Below, piece after piece: positions 44,746 to 58,131 of a stretch of DNA of 64,000 bases. Every line of letters begins with the position of its first letter. Position 1 is the stretch's first letter. This DNA is from Aquatica leii. Lineage: Eukaryota; Arthropoda; Insecta; Coleoptera; Lampyridae. The position numbers and the translations under genes were made by a program. Location: contig CM069436.1 in NCBI GenBank assembly GCA_035610365.1, forward strand, positions 59,039,505 through 59,103,504, in the 5' to 3' direction. The notes beneath the pieces are model-generated. The model ran no database searches, had not been told where the DNA came from, and saw only the letters and a program-made list of their open reading frames with translations.

Positions 44746-47700
44746 CCTCAGAAGAAATTGTGAAATTAGTTGAGGATTCTTGGGTTAAAGTTAAAATTGC
44801 ATTTAGAATCTTATTTGTAAGTATATAGAAAGCCACATAAAAACTAATAAAACAACTTACGGTTTACATGTGTTATTTCAAAGCATGCAGATAAAGTATG
44901 TGAATTTCCAAATAGAAGCATAACTCTTTGCATTTTCAAATTGATTGTTATATGTTCTGTATATGCAATAACTGTTTCAAATTCCAGACACAAAATATAT
45001 AGAAGCAAATAGATTTTTTTATTGGTTTTTATATGAAATTTACAACAGGGCTGATAGCGGTTTGACGTTAATTGATCAAAAAGTTAAGGAGTAAGGATTA
45101 TTTACTAAAAAAATCAGTACACGCTCTAATGTATAGACGTTTTAGAGGCCTATACAAAAACACATTCACAAGCTGCATTTTGTGATTTGTGTTGGCTCAA
45201 AACCTAAACAAAAAATAAGTGTCTCAGCACAAGTTTATAGCTTCTAATGTAATACATATATCTAGCGTGGTTGTTTAATAACATTCATATTTTATTGTTT
45301 TCCCTTTTGATCGAGGGTGTTTTGTGTGCAACGCCAATAATTCTAGAAGGTGTGTTCTTTATGTAGATAAGTTGCATTCTAACCTTTCAAATTAGAAAAG
45401 GTGGTATAAAAATTCTATTTGTAACGACGGTTACATTTCTGTTTTTTTCTATTAATAAAAATTTTATAAGTTAACCGTTTCTTTTTGGTATTATCACTTG
45501 AGAGTTTTTAGTGTCAACACTAAAATGGTCAGTTTTATCGAAGTTATAAATTCGATGTAGTGTAAAAATGTACTTTGTTTAAGGTTTTTCAATATTAAAT
45601 AACTGAACAACATTTTGCTAGTTAAAAACCATAAGTTCTTTATAACTGGTATTTTTTATGTAGATGACACAACATAGTGTGATTTAATATTTTTGACTTC
45701 ATTAAACCCAACTAAGATGTAAAGTTGTCCGCGTAATCAAAAATGATGTTACCAAACTGATCTTTGGTAAAATCAAACTAAAGTTTATCAGTATCTACAA
45801 TACAATAGCACAAATCCTTCGTTGAAAAAGAAAATCTAAAAATAAATAACAATATTTTGAAATAAAATATTTCAGTTGTGTTTTTAGTTACTTCATCAGA
45901 ATATACGTCAAGTTGCGTCCAGTATGTATACTTTTTCGCTGTAGAATTTCCACCGTTTTGAATATCATTAAATGTCCTATGCATATAAATATTCTTGCAT
46001 TATGATTGTGTATTTGTTTTGCGAGTATATAATTTACTCATTTTTGTAAGCTAAAAAAGTGTTTAGTTTTGCAGTAGGTTAAAAAATAATATTTAAAACT
46101 AGTTAGACGTACATAGATATAAATGTTTATTAAATTATAATTACTGAAACAACACATTTACTCTTTGTACTATGCTTATCGTATTTTAAAGTGCAATTAC
46201 ATTTTTATAAAAAAAAATATATTTATCGGTATCACGTAATGTTATGAGAATTTAAATGCAAATAGTACAGATTCAATTTAAAAATATCTGCTGTATTCAG
46301 AAAACGTCTTGTAACAAACCGAACAAAAAAATAATTTAAATTTAAAAATATATAATAAAAAAAATTATTTAATTGCTCTTATGAATTTCTAATGAAAGAT
46401 TTTAAAATAATAAAGTTTTTGTTGTACAATATAGAAATTTTGTTGTTGTAGTCATCGTATCTAACAGTTTCTAGTCATTTGCATAGACTCATAAAGGAAT
46501 ACTGGATCAGCGTTTTCTATACTATACAAACATTAAGTTTGTACCTGTAAACAAAATCTGGGTGTACTACCACTCAATTCTTTTTTGTTTTAATATTCGC
46601 CTCAATGCTTATACATATAGTACATTTACATAAAAAGTTTATATTTACAAGCCAAGGAAAAAGAATTAATTTTTTGTGGTTTTTTACTTTTAGGGATTTT
46701 GCTGCCAATGCGTTATTTTCTAGTGCCAACCTATGGTGCCAACCAAAAAATACTTGTCATCTCAAGCTGCGTCACTCTTACATTTAGTTTTCTGGTATAA
46801 TTTTTCTAAAAATACCCGTTGTTAATAACCTTTTTTTCCGCAGGTCTTGCTGATAACAACCACAAAAGATAAGTTTTAGTAAATCAGAAACAAAATCGAT
46901 TCTAGAGCTAACTAATACACATAGTCGAGATAATCACAATCAATAAAATTATCGGTAACGAGATATCTTTAAAAAACGTAATAACAGTAACGTATGACTT
47001 ACCTTTTAAACTTGTATAATATAATTTCTATCTAAAATTCTTTATTTTTGTAGATCGTGGCAATAACAACTAACAAGTTGTGCGATTTTTTCATTCTTGA
47101 AGTAAAGCATCGATTTTTAGAAATGTTCTAAATTATAAAAAATTCACAGATATCGCAAGTCTTGCAATTATCGGAAGGTGTTGAAAACAAACACAATATT
47201 ACCTACGTAATATAATGAAGAAGGTTTATTACAATTTTCAGAAATAAGAATGCATACATAAATAATAAAAAAATAAAAAAACACAAATAACTAGTATTCT
47301 AGGTACATATTAAACGAGAATATGGTCGTATGCTAATTCACCAATTGTTTGTATTTAACATTTGTCCATGAAATGCCTGAGAATTGTTTCTTATAACCTC
47401 TTCATCGTTGGAAGATGATGAATCAGCAACATCAATGATTTATAGAGAATTTTTTGTTATAACAAATTATAAGCTAGACCGTTTATTATCAAAAATTACT
47501 GCGCGCTAATAAAACATAGCTTCCAGTGACATATCTAAAGAGAAACCTAATGGCGTTATCTTAAATCCATGCACTCAAACAAATATCATGGCATATAAAT
47601 AGGCCGGCGTCACAATTTTTTTCTATTTTTGTGGTTCAATTTGTTTGTCTTTTATCTCTCCAAGAGTAACGGAAATTGTGCTCGGCATTGAATTAGTATT

Positions 47701-50450
47701 AAAAACTTTGAATCCAAACATTCCCGGCTGTTGTTTTCTATTTATAGCTTTAGTAGTATGTAATAGTTTAGTCGCAAACTGGAGGGTACATGTTTTATAG
47801 AATTCTTTTCTAAAGAAGCACAAAAATGGGTATTTAGCTGTGTTGGTAACGCATAGGTTCTTTTTTCCAAGAAACACACAGCAAGCAACAAAATCTCAAA
47901 AAATCGAACTTTATTTGACACAAAATATTTTCAAGAGAAAAAGTCACTTTCGCAAATCTCAAATAATAATATTGCGCTTACAAGAATGTTATGCGAGGAA
48001 AGGTCGAAAAATTGAGATTCACGTCCACTGACTGTCATTTTCTGCTGGCTTAGATACGTTTGAAAGCATTCGGATAAATATAAAATTTTCTTTAGGCACA
48101 ATCAATTTTAGATCCAAAGCGGAACTTTTAGAAATTTTGCCAGATTTTGATTGAATACGCTTGGATTAAATAAATCAGTGAATAATTAAATAAACAATTT
48201 ATATCGCGTGATTCCTGGCAATTGCTTTACCACACTCTAACTAGTTAATGCGCATTTAAAAAAAAACAACAAAACTAAATGATTACTGGATTTTATTCGA
48301 GTTTTATGGCGGTTCACAGTTCTACAACTTCTAAGATTATGACACGATTCGAGCTACGTTGCCACATCCTTTTACATGTAAAACTTGCAAAGTAGAGATT
48401 TCATCTATGGAAATGTGCATCCACAGTGAAAAAATTGAATTTTTTCAACAGCTTGTCGCGTTCGCGATTCCTTGTCATATCTAAAGAAGACTTACAACAG
48501 ATTAGACTCCCAATAAAAGCATTTTGCAACTCGAAATAATTGACATGCTTTTTTATTAAATTTTCTGTTTTTACCAATTCTACAATTTTTTCTCCTATTA
48601 ATATTAAACAAATGCGCTTGTTTACGCTAGTAAACACATTTAACCCCACTTAAAGGTAGGCGAGGGTGGTGCATTAAAATGAGGTAGCATGAGAGAAGCG
48701 GGGACAGTCTTTTCATGTTCATTTTATAATGTAAAAGAAATGTAAAGTTAATTTAAAGTTGTATTTAATAAATAAAATCAAACAAGGTCCTTCGAGTATT
48801 TTAATTTAGTAGGAAGCTTAAAACGGACCCCACGTTAAGTAACCTACTGACATAAAAAAGCATTAAAAAAATTAACTTTACTTTAACATGAATTCTTTCT
48901 CTAGTCTTAACACATCTATAACGCTAATAATCATTACAATTGCTTGACTGTTGATACAATTTCAACATTCAAAATTTACTTTTACTCTTACTTTATAAAA
49001 TTTTTTTTTACCCATTTTAAAATTTGAACATAAATTATTGGTTTAGTAGAACATGTTTGTTTCGGTCAAGTTGCTTTTGGTGACCACCGCGGCTTTTTGT
49101 GCAGCTAAGGGTAGCTTTGTCGGTGTCGTAATATTACACCAGCATCAAAACTGCCACAATTTTTGTATTAAAATGATTTGCCTAATAACTTAAAATAACC
49201 AATAAACTATTACCCTAAAACGGTGCAAGATAGAAGATAGTTGCACATAAACATTTTTATAGAGGACAAAATTTACTACAAAAAAGTCGGCAGAAGGGTA
49301 CAATTACCTTCAATAGTTTAGAAGATACAAGTGTGCAAAGTTGCACAAAAATGTCTTACATTACATTAAAATTCTGTAACTCTTAAACTATTAAGTATAA
49401 ATCTCAAAATATATTTTTTAACTATTATTATTCGTTTATGATGACAAAATTTTTTTACACACGATTTTCAAAATATTCAAATGATCAAACTTTTTTTGCA
49501 CGAATAATTGTTTTTGCGTTTTTAAATTGATTTATTTATGTTTAAATTTTGCAATGCAACATTTGACGCTAAATGTTTTTCTATGGTAATCAATAATTGC
49601 AATTAATAAATTCGCCGTTTTATACATAATAATACAAGTTTATAAATTAAGTAAGTTCTAATTAGCGTAGAATACGTAACTTAACAGGTACTAATTTAGT
49701 TGAAAAATCCAAATTAAAAAAAAATAATTCTTCATAATACTAAGTTAATATTGCTTACTTTAAATACGTTTTATAACAAATCCACAACAAAGAATGATTT
49801 AATACTCTAAGAAGACCTACGTCAAATATTGGGCAAATACTATTGTTTCTAGTATTAACATTAATTAGTTTATTTTACCACATTTACAATAAACCTTTTA
49901 AACCAAACTGTTTTTTTTTTAAAGAATTTTGATTTACCAAGAACTATTTCATATCATAACATTTTTAACACATCTATCTCTTACTATACGCCGATAATCC
50001 TTATTTTTTAGAACAAGTCTTGGTGATAGTATTGGAATTTGATTAGTGTTTTAATACTATCATACTGTCTTTTTTTCGTCGTGGAAACGTTATCCAAGAC
50101 TTTGATTAAAAAAAGATTATACACTTTCGCACCTTGTCTTAATATTTTCAATCGTGATTCAAATTTGACCAGACACATCAAGATCAATACTCGTAAACGT
50201 TGTTTCTCAGATATTTAAAAACATAACGAGTTCATCAAGTAATTGTAAACGTTTGTTTTCATTTTTAGAAGTAAGAATACATACTACCGTTTACGTGCTT
50301 CTTATAGAAATTTTTTTGATATATTTTTACAGAACAGTATTCATGTAAAATGCAGCGGTTCGTTATTCTTCTTGTTGTAACCGCGTTTTTTAAAATTTAA
50401 TAATATTTTTAAAATCTTTTAAGTAAAATCCCGTCACGTAAAGTTCTTGC
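44746..50450. other. Long AT-rich stretch, nothing assigned
   Basis: About 5.7 kb with no recognisable gene or element. Minus-strand frames at 47623-47877 and 48401-48649 have better codon variety than their surroundings but resemble nothing I know. Part of 50268-50345 is repeated at 53082-53155. Confidence 0.45.
50268..50345 (+). repeat. Short direct repeat flanking the IS630/Tc1-like element (left)
   Basis: Shares TTTACGTGCTTCTTA and TTTTTTGATAT with 53082-53155 in the same orientation. May be a host duplication or part of another repeat. Confidence 0.5.
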
Positions 50451-50940
50451 CATAAGAGAAGAGCCCTACGTCATCATCGTATTCATATGAATCAAGATTA
50501 ACGCACTAGTCAAATTAAGTGTTAGTTTATTAGTTACAATTAAACATTCAGTGTTGGCTATCCTGGTTAGTTGGTACCTATAAGAATTTTAATTTTGCTG
50601 TCACAACATGTTTAACCTTCAAAATTAATTTTCGCTTAATTCGAGATTACTAATATTAAAATAAATATTAAAAACGACTGCAATTTGTTTATGTTCGAAT
50701 AATTATGTTTATTAAAGTGAAATTTAGATTTAAACATATATTAGTTATTACATTTTTTGTAAAATCAAATCCAGTTATTGAAGTAACTTAAAATGAAAAA
50801 ACGTTTAAGCACAGTGAAATAATTTATAACACAGATTAAACGTAATTTTAATACATAAAACAACGAAATGAGCATTATCTTGAGTAACAATTGGTTTTAA
50901 AAAATGTTCAGTTTCAAAAACACTATAAACCTCATTTATT

Positions 50941-52366
50941 TTAATCATCACTATCTGAGGATTCCGATGAACTTGAATCGTTTAAACCAAAATTAATTAT
51001 TAAAGGTTCCACTGTAATGTCTAAAAACTTTTCTCGGTTATACCACTCTTGTATTAGTTTTTCTGTATGAATCACACACTTTTCCTATACGTCAGAAGTA
51101 CATTGTTGTAGTGCTTTTTTGCACATTGAAATTACTTTTTTATCTCCGTGCCCGTTTCTACCAATGTGTTTATTGTAATATGACATTGCATGGGCCCATA
51201 TTAATTCGATTGGATTAAACTTGCAATGATAGGGTGGTAGTCGTAGCACTTCATGTCCATGTTGTTATAACAGTTCGTCCACTTCATACTTATTTTCTTT
51301 CTTGTATTGTTTAGCTATGTCAAGTAATTTACTTTTGAACATGTTAACATCATACGAAATATGATTTTTTTTTAGCCAGGAAATGAAATCAGATTTGTTC
51401 CAACTTGACGAAGGCATTTTTTCTAGTAACATGGAATGATATGATCCATTATCCAACACTACAATTGATGATCCTTTCAAATTATTAAGTAAACGTTCTA
51501 AAATCCATTTTTTAAACGTTTCACCATTCATATCTCCATGATAATCTTCATGCTGAGATTTAGATGAAAATAATAATAAAGCATTCTTTACAAATCCAGA
51601 TTATGTACCGGCATGTACGACAATAAATCGTTTTCCATCGTAGCCCTCAGGTTTACGTACACTTTTTAAATTATAATCTTGCCACGATCTCCCCATACTC
51701 CCTTTAGCAAATATCCAAGTTTCATCTATAAAAACTACTTCACGTGGAAATTCTGAGTTTAGATTTTCTATGCAACGTTTTAAAAATTTAATCCTCATAA
51801 GGGCTATACGTGATGTCTCCATTAAGGATCTATGGTGATTGTCTTTCTTAAATTTAAAGCCAATTTCAAGCATAGTTCTATTTAAAGTGCTATCACTTAA
51901 CAAAACATGTTTATGTTTGAGTTTGCTGTTTAGGGAATTCACAGTCAATGTTGTTCTAGAAAAAGTTAGTTTTTAGAAAGATTATGAAGAACACTGTTTG
52001 CGTACATCCTATACAACGTGTTTCTTATAGTCATTTTTGAAGATTCTGGCAAGTCTACAGTTTTTGATTTCCTTCGTGACCTTTTCTTTTTAGGACTTGA
52101 TAACACTGGATTCAATTTATGTTCAGACTTTATCCGCTTAACAGAAGCTAAGCTTATGCCCAAAGCAGTTGAAACTCTCTGTAAATAATATATTGTAATG
52201 CAAGTCAATCATTTCTTTCTTTAGCTTACCTCTTGAACAGACGTTAATGGGATCGAAGGACTCCCATTATCCTTTTCTTGTTGAAAGTATGCAAGTAAAT
52301 TAACCACCATTTGGCGAGACTGAGAGCGTAATGTTTTACCTTGTATAAAACCCGATCTGTTTTTGT
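50941..52366 (-). pseudogene. DDE_3 (IS630/Tc1-like) transposase with one intron
   Basis: Exon 1 (52366-52230) encodes GKTLRSQSRQMVVNLLAYF and IPLTSVQE. A 51-bp intron (52229-52179) has GTAAGC and TTTACAG borders and joins in frame to RVSTALGISLASVKRI (HTH). After a frameshift near 51960 follow FIDETWIF (first Asp, about 51720), VVLDNGSYHS (second Asp, about 51450), LRLPPYHCKFNPIELIW (Glu, about 51200) and an acidic tail SSSSESSDSDD ending at TAA 50941. The second Asp to Glu distance is 82 residues, as in a common arthropod family with an extended DDE spacing. In-frame stops at 51601, 51265 and near 51088, plus the frameshift, inactivate it. Otherwise it is nearly complete. Confidence 0.88.
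52179..52229 (-). other. Spliceosomal intron in the transposase relic
   Basis: GTAAGC donor, pyrimidine-poor AT-rich body, TTTACAG acceptor, 51 bp. Removing it restores the conserved SVQE-RVSTALG junction in frame. Confidence 0.75.
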
Positions 52367-52632
52367 TCTAAATAGTACAGTTTGAAATAAAATGCAAAAT
52401 AATAATAATAACCAAAGCTACAAAACGAAGCGAAAATGACAGCAAACCGTGTTTGACAAAACGTCAACTTGATTGAAGTCAATTGAATAACTTTATTCAT
52501 AACGCATGCAATCAATCTTCTATCTTTGTTTTACACATAGTTTATGTCTTGCTTATATAGTAGTCGGTATGTTATTTCTTACATCAGTAGGTAATGACAA
52601 GGGATCTTCTCTTATAGCAAGAACTTTATGCC

Positions 52633-53602
52633 ATTTTCTCGGTTAAACTTTTTCACCATTTGTAAGAGGTTCAATTACGTTGTCAGCGTTATCCAAAACG
52701 TTTATTAAAGTTATATAAAACAATATACTTCTTAATTCAAATCATGTTTTAATATTAAACGCGTAATTTATAGTTACTAAACACATCAATACACACATTT
52801 TTTTTCGTTGATATTTAAAAACAATTCTTGCACCGACTTGTTCAGGCGTAACTGTAATGACTAACAACCCTTAGAATTTGATAATATTGTTGTTTTCACC
52901 AGAAAAATGTATAAGGGTCGGGCTTCTTTAGGAAACCAGAATGAGTAAGAACTCTTAAACACTCCGCTGTATATAACTGATATTACGTTTTAATTATTAC
53001 GTAACGCGTTTATTATCTTACAGTTTTTCTAAAATATAATATATTAAATCTCAAAGTAAAAATTTGCGTTTTGTTTTATCTTTAGAAGTGGTAATACACA
53101 GTATTGTTTACGTGCTTCTTAAAAATGTTTTTGATATTTTTCTACAAAATAGCATTCGAATTAGTTATTTTTGTAATAGCTGCCTTTTTCGGATTTAAAT
53201 AATGTTTCTTAAATTAAGTAACATGCCGCGACGTTGTTCAACTATTTTCTCAATTAAAGTTTTATCTAAACGCAACACAATAGCAATTATACTATCTCAA
53301 CACAAACTTTATACAAAACGTCGAAGTAAACATGAACTCCGTAAAATATGCCAACTAAATAATGGAGTACTGTAAAAAAAAATTTAACACAGAAAGGTAT
53401 TTGAGCTAGTTGTTATTATAACTGAAAAATCAATTGAATTTATAAAAAATACTGCGATGTGCAACGATGAAGTGGCAAAGCAACTAAAATAGCTTTCGAC
53501 AATTAAGACTTCGATATTTGGAAAAGAACTGATTGTGAAGTTTTATACGATTAATAAAAAGTTATATTGTTATCAACTCTTTAAATAAAAAGTCACAGTA
53601 CT
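52633..53602. other. No recognisable gene
   Basis: AT-rich. Contains the right copy (53082-53155) of the short direct repeat seen at 50268-50345. Nothing else assigned. Confidence 0.45.
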
Positions 53603-54765
53603 ACGATTGCTACCCAATCAGCATTGTTATCAATTTATTGACATCCAAGGTCACTTTAACGAAAATATTTTGATACAAAATTATTGGTACGATTTTCATA
53701 GCTAATAGATTGCTTGGTGGTTTGTATACACTGCTATCGTTGTCAATGCATCATTCTGTCATAAATTCAACGCAAAAATTTCAACGCTCAAAGCATAAAT
53801 TTAGTTTACAAAATTCATGAAAGCGTTATACATACTTTTTTATATTGGTCATTTTGCAAACGTTGCATAATATTTTTCCCGGCAGTTATTAATCTGAAGA
53901 TGGCAATTTATTTACTACTGGGACAGGAATCGAATATGTGTAGTTATACATTTAATCTATTGTGTATTATATGTAAAAGACAATTTGTAAAAAAATATAA
54001 ACTATTTTAGACATAATAATAATAAAATAATTAAATAATAATTCAACGTCGTGGAATAATAATAATTATTAAAGGTAAATAGGTATAATTTTAGACATAA
54101 AAGTTTCACCATATAATTAATTTTTTAAGGAAAATGGTGTACTTACAAAAAATTATTAAGATATAATTTTATTTTATTTTGGCGGTATTATAAACTAATC
54201 AGCACAATTTGCCGCATCCTCCTACGCACCGAAACTTTACGAAGAATGTTCGTTTGTGTTCGATGAAGTATAACGTGGTATAACCTCAGTTTTTTTATTA
54301 CTTTGAAAGCTTGTTAAAACGATGTCTACTACCATATATTATATATTATATTTTATACATTGTATTCCATAACGTAATTTGTAATTGCAGTGTTTTATAA
54401 GTTTAGATCTTTACTAAACATAGTAAAGTTAAAAAATATAATTATTATTTATACTGTGCATATTTGTATTAATCAACACGGAAGCATATAATTTAATTAA
54501 TACAAATTTGATAAGAAAATGGTGGAATAATCATGTTATGTGATGATTGTGGCATCACAGTAACATTTAGCTTTTTTATAAATGGTATCATTTTGATGCC
54601 TCAAAAATGATAGTGACAGTTTATAGATACCGATTTCATGCGGAATTTTCGACACAAATTTTGTATGAATAAAGTGTCCAAAATGATGTCTAATTGATAC
54701 ACGAGAAATGGTGTTAAAAAGATATCTTTTTACGAGAATTTTGTTATTTGGGTCCCTTATCACTG
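53603..54765 (+). repeat. Dispersed repeat family R2, copy 2
   Basis: Shorter copy of the repeat at 17545-20305, same orientation. The three shared segments are continuous here: 53610-53970, 53990-54350 and 54360-54690. It includes a 75-codon minus-strand frame (54536-54763) with the segment KIPHEIGIYKLSLSFLRHQ shared with copy 1. I do not recognise this frame as a known protein. The copy has its own 45-bp insertion near 53803-53860. Confidence 0.75.
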
Positions 54766-55407
54766 ATATTTAAATGCTGTCGAATATGGAGTTTAACATT
54801 TCTGGAAGTACTCTCAATTTTGGTAGTTAATAAGAAATACATTTTCTGACATAAGTTTATCAAATAAGAACCAATATGTCCATTACTTAAGCTTACCATA
54901 GGTAGGAACCGGTAGACTGTTCGACGAATCTGGAAAATTTGTTTATCATAAACACTGAATCAATTCATTATAAAAATAATATCAAAACCAGATGAAAGTG
55001 ACATAATCTAGTTTCATTAAATAACCAATTTTAGAAATGTGTAATTACAGTTTATTTTAATAAGATTATAGGTCAGTGTTTCTTTGAAGTAACGTCAAAT
55101 TTAAATAATATAAATATAAGCAAAATTCAAGTTTAAATCAGTTTATACATTAATGCAGTTATTACATTTTTGATGCAAAGAACATGCTTCAAAAATTATT
55201 AAACGATGCCAGCATCTATTACGTCTAACACTTCACTAATTTTCAAAGAATTAGCCATCATCACTAAATACGCAAGATCAACTAAAACGTCAAATTGAAA
55301 ACACAGAAATGGCTAATAGAATGAAGACTTTTATTTGAAAAACATTTTCTTTATACAACACGACTATTTTTGAAATGCAATTTGGAAAATTCCTATATTG
55401 TTTGTAT
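54766..55407. other. No recognisable feature
   Basis: AT-rich, non-coding. Confidence 0.4.
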
Positions 55408-55476
55408 GGTACTTAGCAACAATAACAATAAACGCAATGAGTAACATTGCGTTTATTGTTATTGTTGCTAAGTACC
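55408..55476. repeat. Perfect 32-bp inverted repeat with 5-nt spacer
   Basis: Left arm 55408-55439 (GGTACTTAGCAACAATAAC...) and right arm 55445-55476 are exact reverse complements, spacer AGTAA. Transcribed from either strand it would form a 32-bp hairpin. Confidence 0.97.
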
Positions 55477-55890
55477 TAGAATATTAAAGGTTGCTTTTTG
55501 TGTGGTTTGTTTACTAAGGCCTCAAATCGGCCTTTTGTTTTATTGTTTCTAAATGCAATAGCATACAAAATGTTAAACAAAGACTATTATTCTATAGATA
55601 TACGTCATGCAATAGGTAAAAGAAAATCAAGTTGTAACAAGGGAGGAATTGCTATTTTTTTAGTGGTTGCATCATATGTAATTTATAATATTTATTATTT
55701 TATTTAAAACTAATTTTTGATAGTAAAGAAAGATAACGAGATTTACCCTAAATCGAAAACTACGTCACGAATCAATAAAATACCTTCTTTTATTTGTTAC
55801 GTTTAATTTTGATATATTTTAAAATTTTGAGCATGCATTAATGTTAAAATACAACAAAAATTTTTAATTATAAGCACAAAAACATATTTC
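55477..55890. other. No recognisable gene
   Basis: A 69-codon frame (55498-55707, +) is present, but I do not recognise it and its AT-rich end suggests chance. Confidence 0.4.
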
Positions 55891-55897
55891 ACTAACA

Positions 55898-56540
55898 AGC
55901 CACTTTAGCACAATGGGAAAGGACGTAGTTTGGCAAGCATACAAAAATAGACGAGCTACACACGAAGACCAGCCTCAAACCCATTGAAACATACCTCGAC
56001 CGACTGTCGATCGACTTCTACGAAAAACAGAAAACCAACTAGAACCCACTCATAAAAAACATAACCAAAATGAGACAACGACGTACAACTGAAAATGAAA
56101 CATAAACTCCCCTACCAAAATTTTGCGATATACAGGGATATCAACTGAAGGTGGCGAGAAGAAGAGAAAAACCTACCTGAAGCAGGTTTTTTCAAAGTCC
56201 TCCGCAGTCGCCTTCACGCGTACCAGTGAAGATCTTTTTTCCTGCAAAACAAATAAAACAAATTAAAATAGATCGAAAACAGCAACCGTAGCTAAACTGC
56301 CAACAAAAATAAATATAAAAATCGCGAATAAAAACTAAAGTTTAGGAGCCGCATAAGGTGTATATAGCAAATTGTAATTCTTCATTTGTAAACGGTAAAG
56401 CCCTCCTACCAAGAACGCTTCGCTGCTAACAAATTAGGAAATGATCTATATTAGATGTGTAAATATTGTAAATACATTTGTTGAGTTGAGTTGAGTTGAG
56501 TCTGACAACCTTGTGGACAATGGTTCGAATCCCAATTCTC
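55898..56540 (+). repeat. tRNA-like (SINE or tRNA pseudogene) unit split by a LINE
   Basis: An A-box-like TAGCACAATGGG (55906-55917) and a perfect B box GGTTCGAATCC (56522-56532) flank a LINE 3' end. Without the LINE the two boxes would be about 32 bp apart, normal for a pol III internal promoter. Acceptor and T-stem pairing are poor, so this is a tRNA-derived SINE head or tRNA pseudogene, not a working tRNA. Confidence 0.5.
55930..56500 (+). mobile_element. 5'-truncated LINE, 3' end with (TTGAG)4 tail
   Basis: Plus-strand frames give KPIETYLDRLSIDFYEKQ, NPLIKNITKMRQRR and PLPKFCDIQ, the C-terminal end of ORF2 of an insect LINE (R1/jockey-like wording). A non-coding 3' region then ends in four TTGAG units (56481-56500). 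A stop interrupts the frame. A short tandem-repeat tail instead of poly(A) occurs in several LINE clades. Confidence 0.65.
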
Positions 56541-58131
56541 CAAAATTTTTATTTTATTATTAAGTAAATACTGTATCGCTTTAAATTTGAATTAAATAAA
56601 TCGATTAAAATTTGAATTCAAATGAGCAATTAAAAATCGTATCAATTAAAATTTGAATTAAATTGGTCCAAATTAAATTGGGTGATTAAAAATAGCATCA
56701 ATTAATCTGATCGATTTAAATTCAAAAGATTTGATCAGTTCGGCCTTCTGACGTTACAAGTGCATCTTTATCTATGGACTATAAAAGTGTATAATTAATG
56801 TTAAGATTGTTAAGATATAAGATATTGGTATTTTTGTCAGGAAAATGATCTTAGAATTTGTAGATATTTTTTACAAAAAACTTTGTTTTTATGTTGAAAT
56901 TTTTGTTTTAATTGATGATCTTAGAATTTTTTTATGAGCGCCCGAGAATATATCAAGACTTATAATGAATAGGCTAAATACACTCTTTTTTACATTAAAC
57001 CAATTTATTCAGTAAATGAAAACTTTAAAATCGCCACTCTAAACCTATCTTAAAATTTTAAACAATCAAAAAAGGTACAGTTATAATTTGACTGTTACAC
57101 CTCAAACTCATTTACCTTATGTCATGTCAAAATCGATAATCTGTAATAGTATTGTCTACTCAAACCCAACCATTGTTTAATTTTTTTATTTTGATAAATC
57201 TTTGTGCATTTTACAATCTTACAGGAAATATGTTTTTCAGTTATCAAAAGAACTAGCTGATAAATACAACAGACGATAAGTTTATTTAAAAATTTTAAAT
57301 TAGATTAAAATACACATAAAAAACAGACACAAAAATATTCAATATTCTAGTATTTGCTAGTTGAACAATTTTGTGTGTTAAGAAGTGGATAAGTACGATA
57401 TTCAATAATTAAAGTAAAAACTATAGCAGTCTAACGGCACGTCACTGAACAATGTGTGGTATTTTTTCTCTATGCAAAAAGTATGAAACATATATTTTGA
57501 TTTATTTTTATTTTTACTAAAGTTAAATACAAGAAATAATATTAAACGAGCCTTAATAGTTTTCGTTTATATGAAGATCGGTACACTTCTGCATGCGTTT
57601 GAACCAATACCTTATATCATGCGTCTTGAACACATAAACTGCCAAAAAAGTGCTTCTCTTACAATTTATTCTTAATGTGAGAAAGTAAAAAGAAGCCATT
57701 GGGTGACCTATCTAATTTAAGTTTTGTGTCATTTGTTTGAACCGATTTCTAAGATTTTGCATTGTCGTGGTGATGAATAATCCGCAGTCAACAAAACAAA
57801 GAAAGTGCAATGAATAAATAAATAACAGAAACAGGCTAAATTTAGTTTGTTTTTTTTTTATAAAAAAATATATTTATTACATATAATCGTATGTTTCTTG
57901 AGTATTTGTATACAAATTTGTTTGCTTAAATTTACAAATCAAATTAAATATTTGAAGTTTGACAATTTCTAAATTTTTTAAACTAAACCTTAACAGAAAT
58001 GTCGTAAGTTACAATAAAAGATTAACAAAAATAACTAACAAAAGCTAATTTAGAAAACGAAAGTTATTAGTTATTATTAAGAAATAATTTATTGAGTTTT
58101 TGGTTAAGCTTTTATTTTTATTTTTTCATTT
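56541..58131. other. No recognisable gene
   Basis: AT-rich. 56570-56730 contains repeated AATTAAA/TTTAAATT motifs with ATTAAAATTTGAATT copies, a degenerate short repeat. Nothing else assigned. Confidence 0.45.

Larger units (their letters stand above)
50452..52632 (-). mobile_element. IS630/Tc1-like transposon with putative TIRs
   Basis: A short sequence left of the transposase gene (50455-50485, AAAGTTCTTGCCATAAGAGAA) reappears as the reverse complement on the right (about 52598-52628, AAAGTTCTTGCTATAAGAGAA), with few mismatches. These look like terminal or subterminal inverted repeats of the element whose gene lies between them. A target duplication was not resolved. Confidence 0.6.

Noticed and set aside
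47623..48649. Minus-strand frames of 84 and 82 codons
   Set aside because: Codon variety is better than background but no family resemblance, and the two frames do not join into one product.
56480..56560. Functional tRNA gene
   Set aside because: Only the B box is good. T-stem and acceptor pairing fail and a LINE interrupts the unit.
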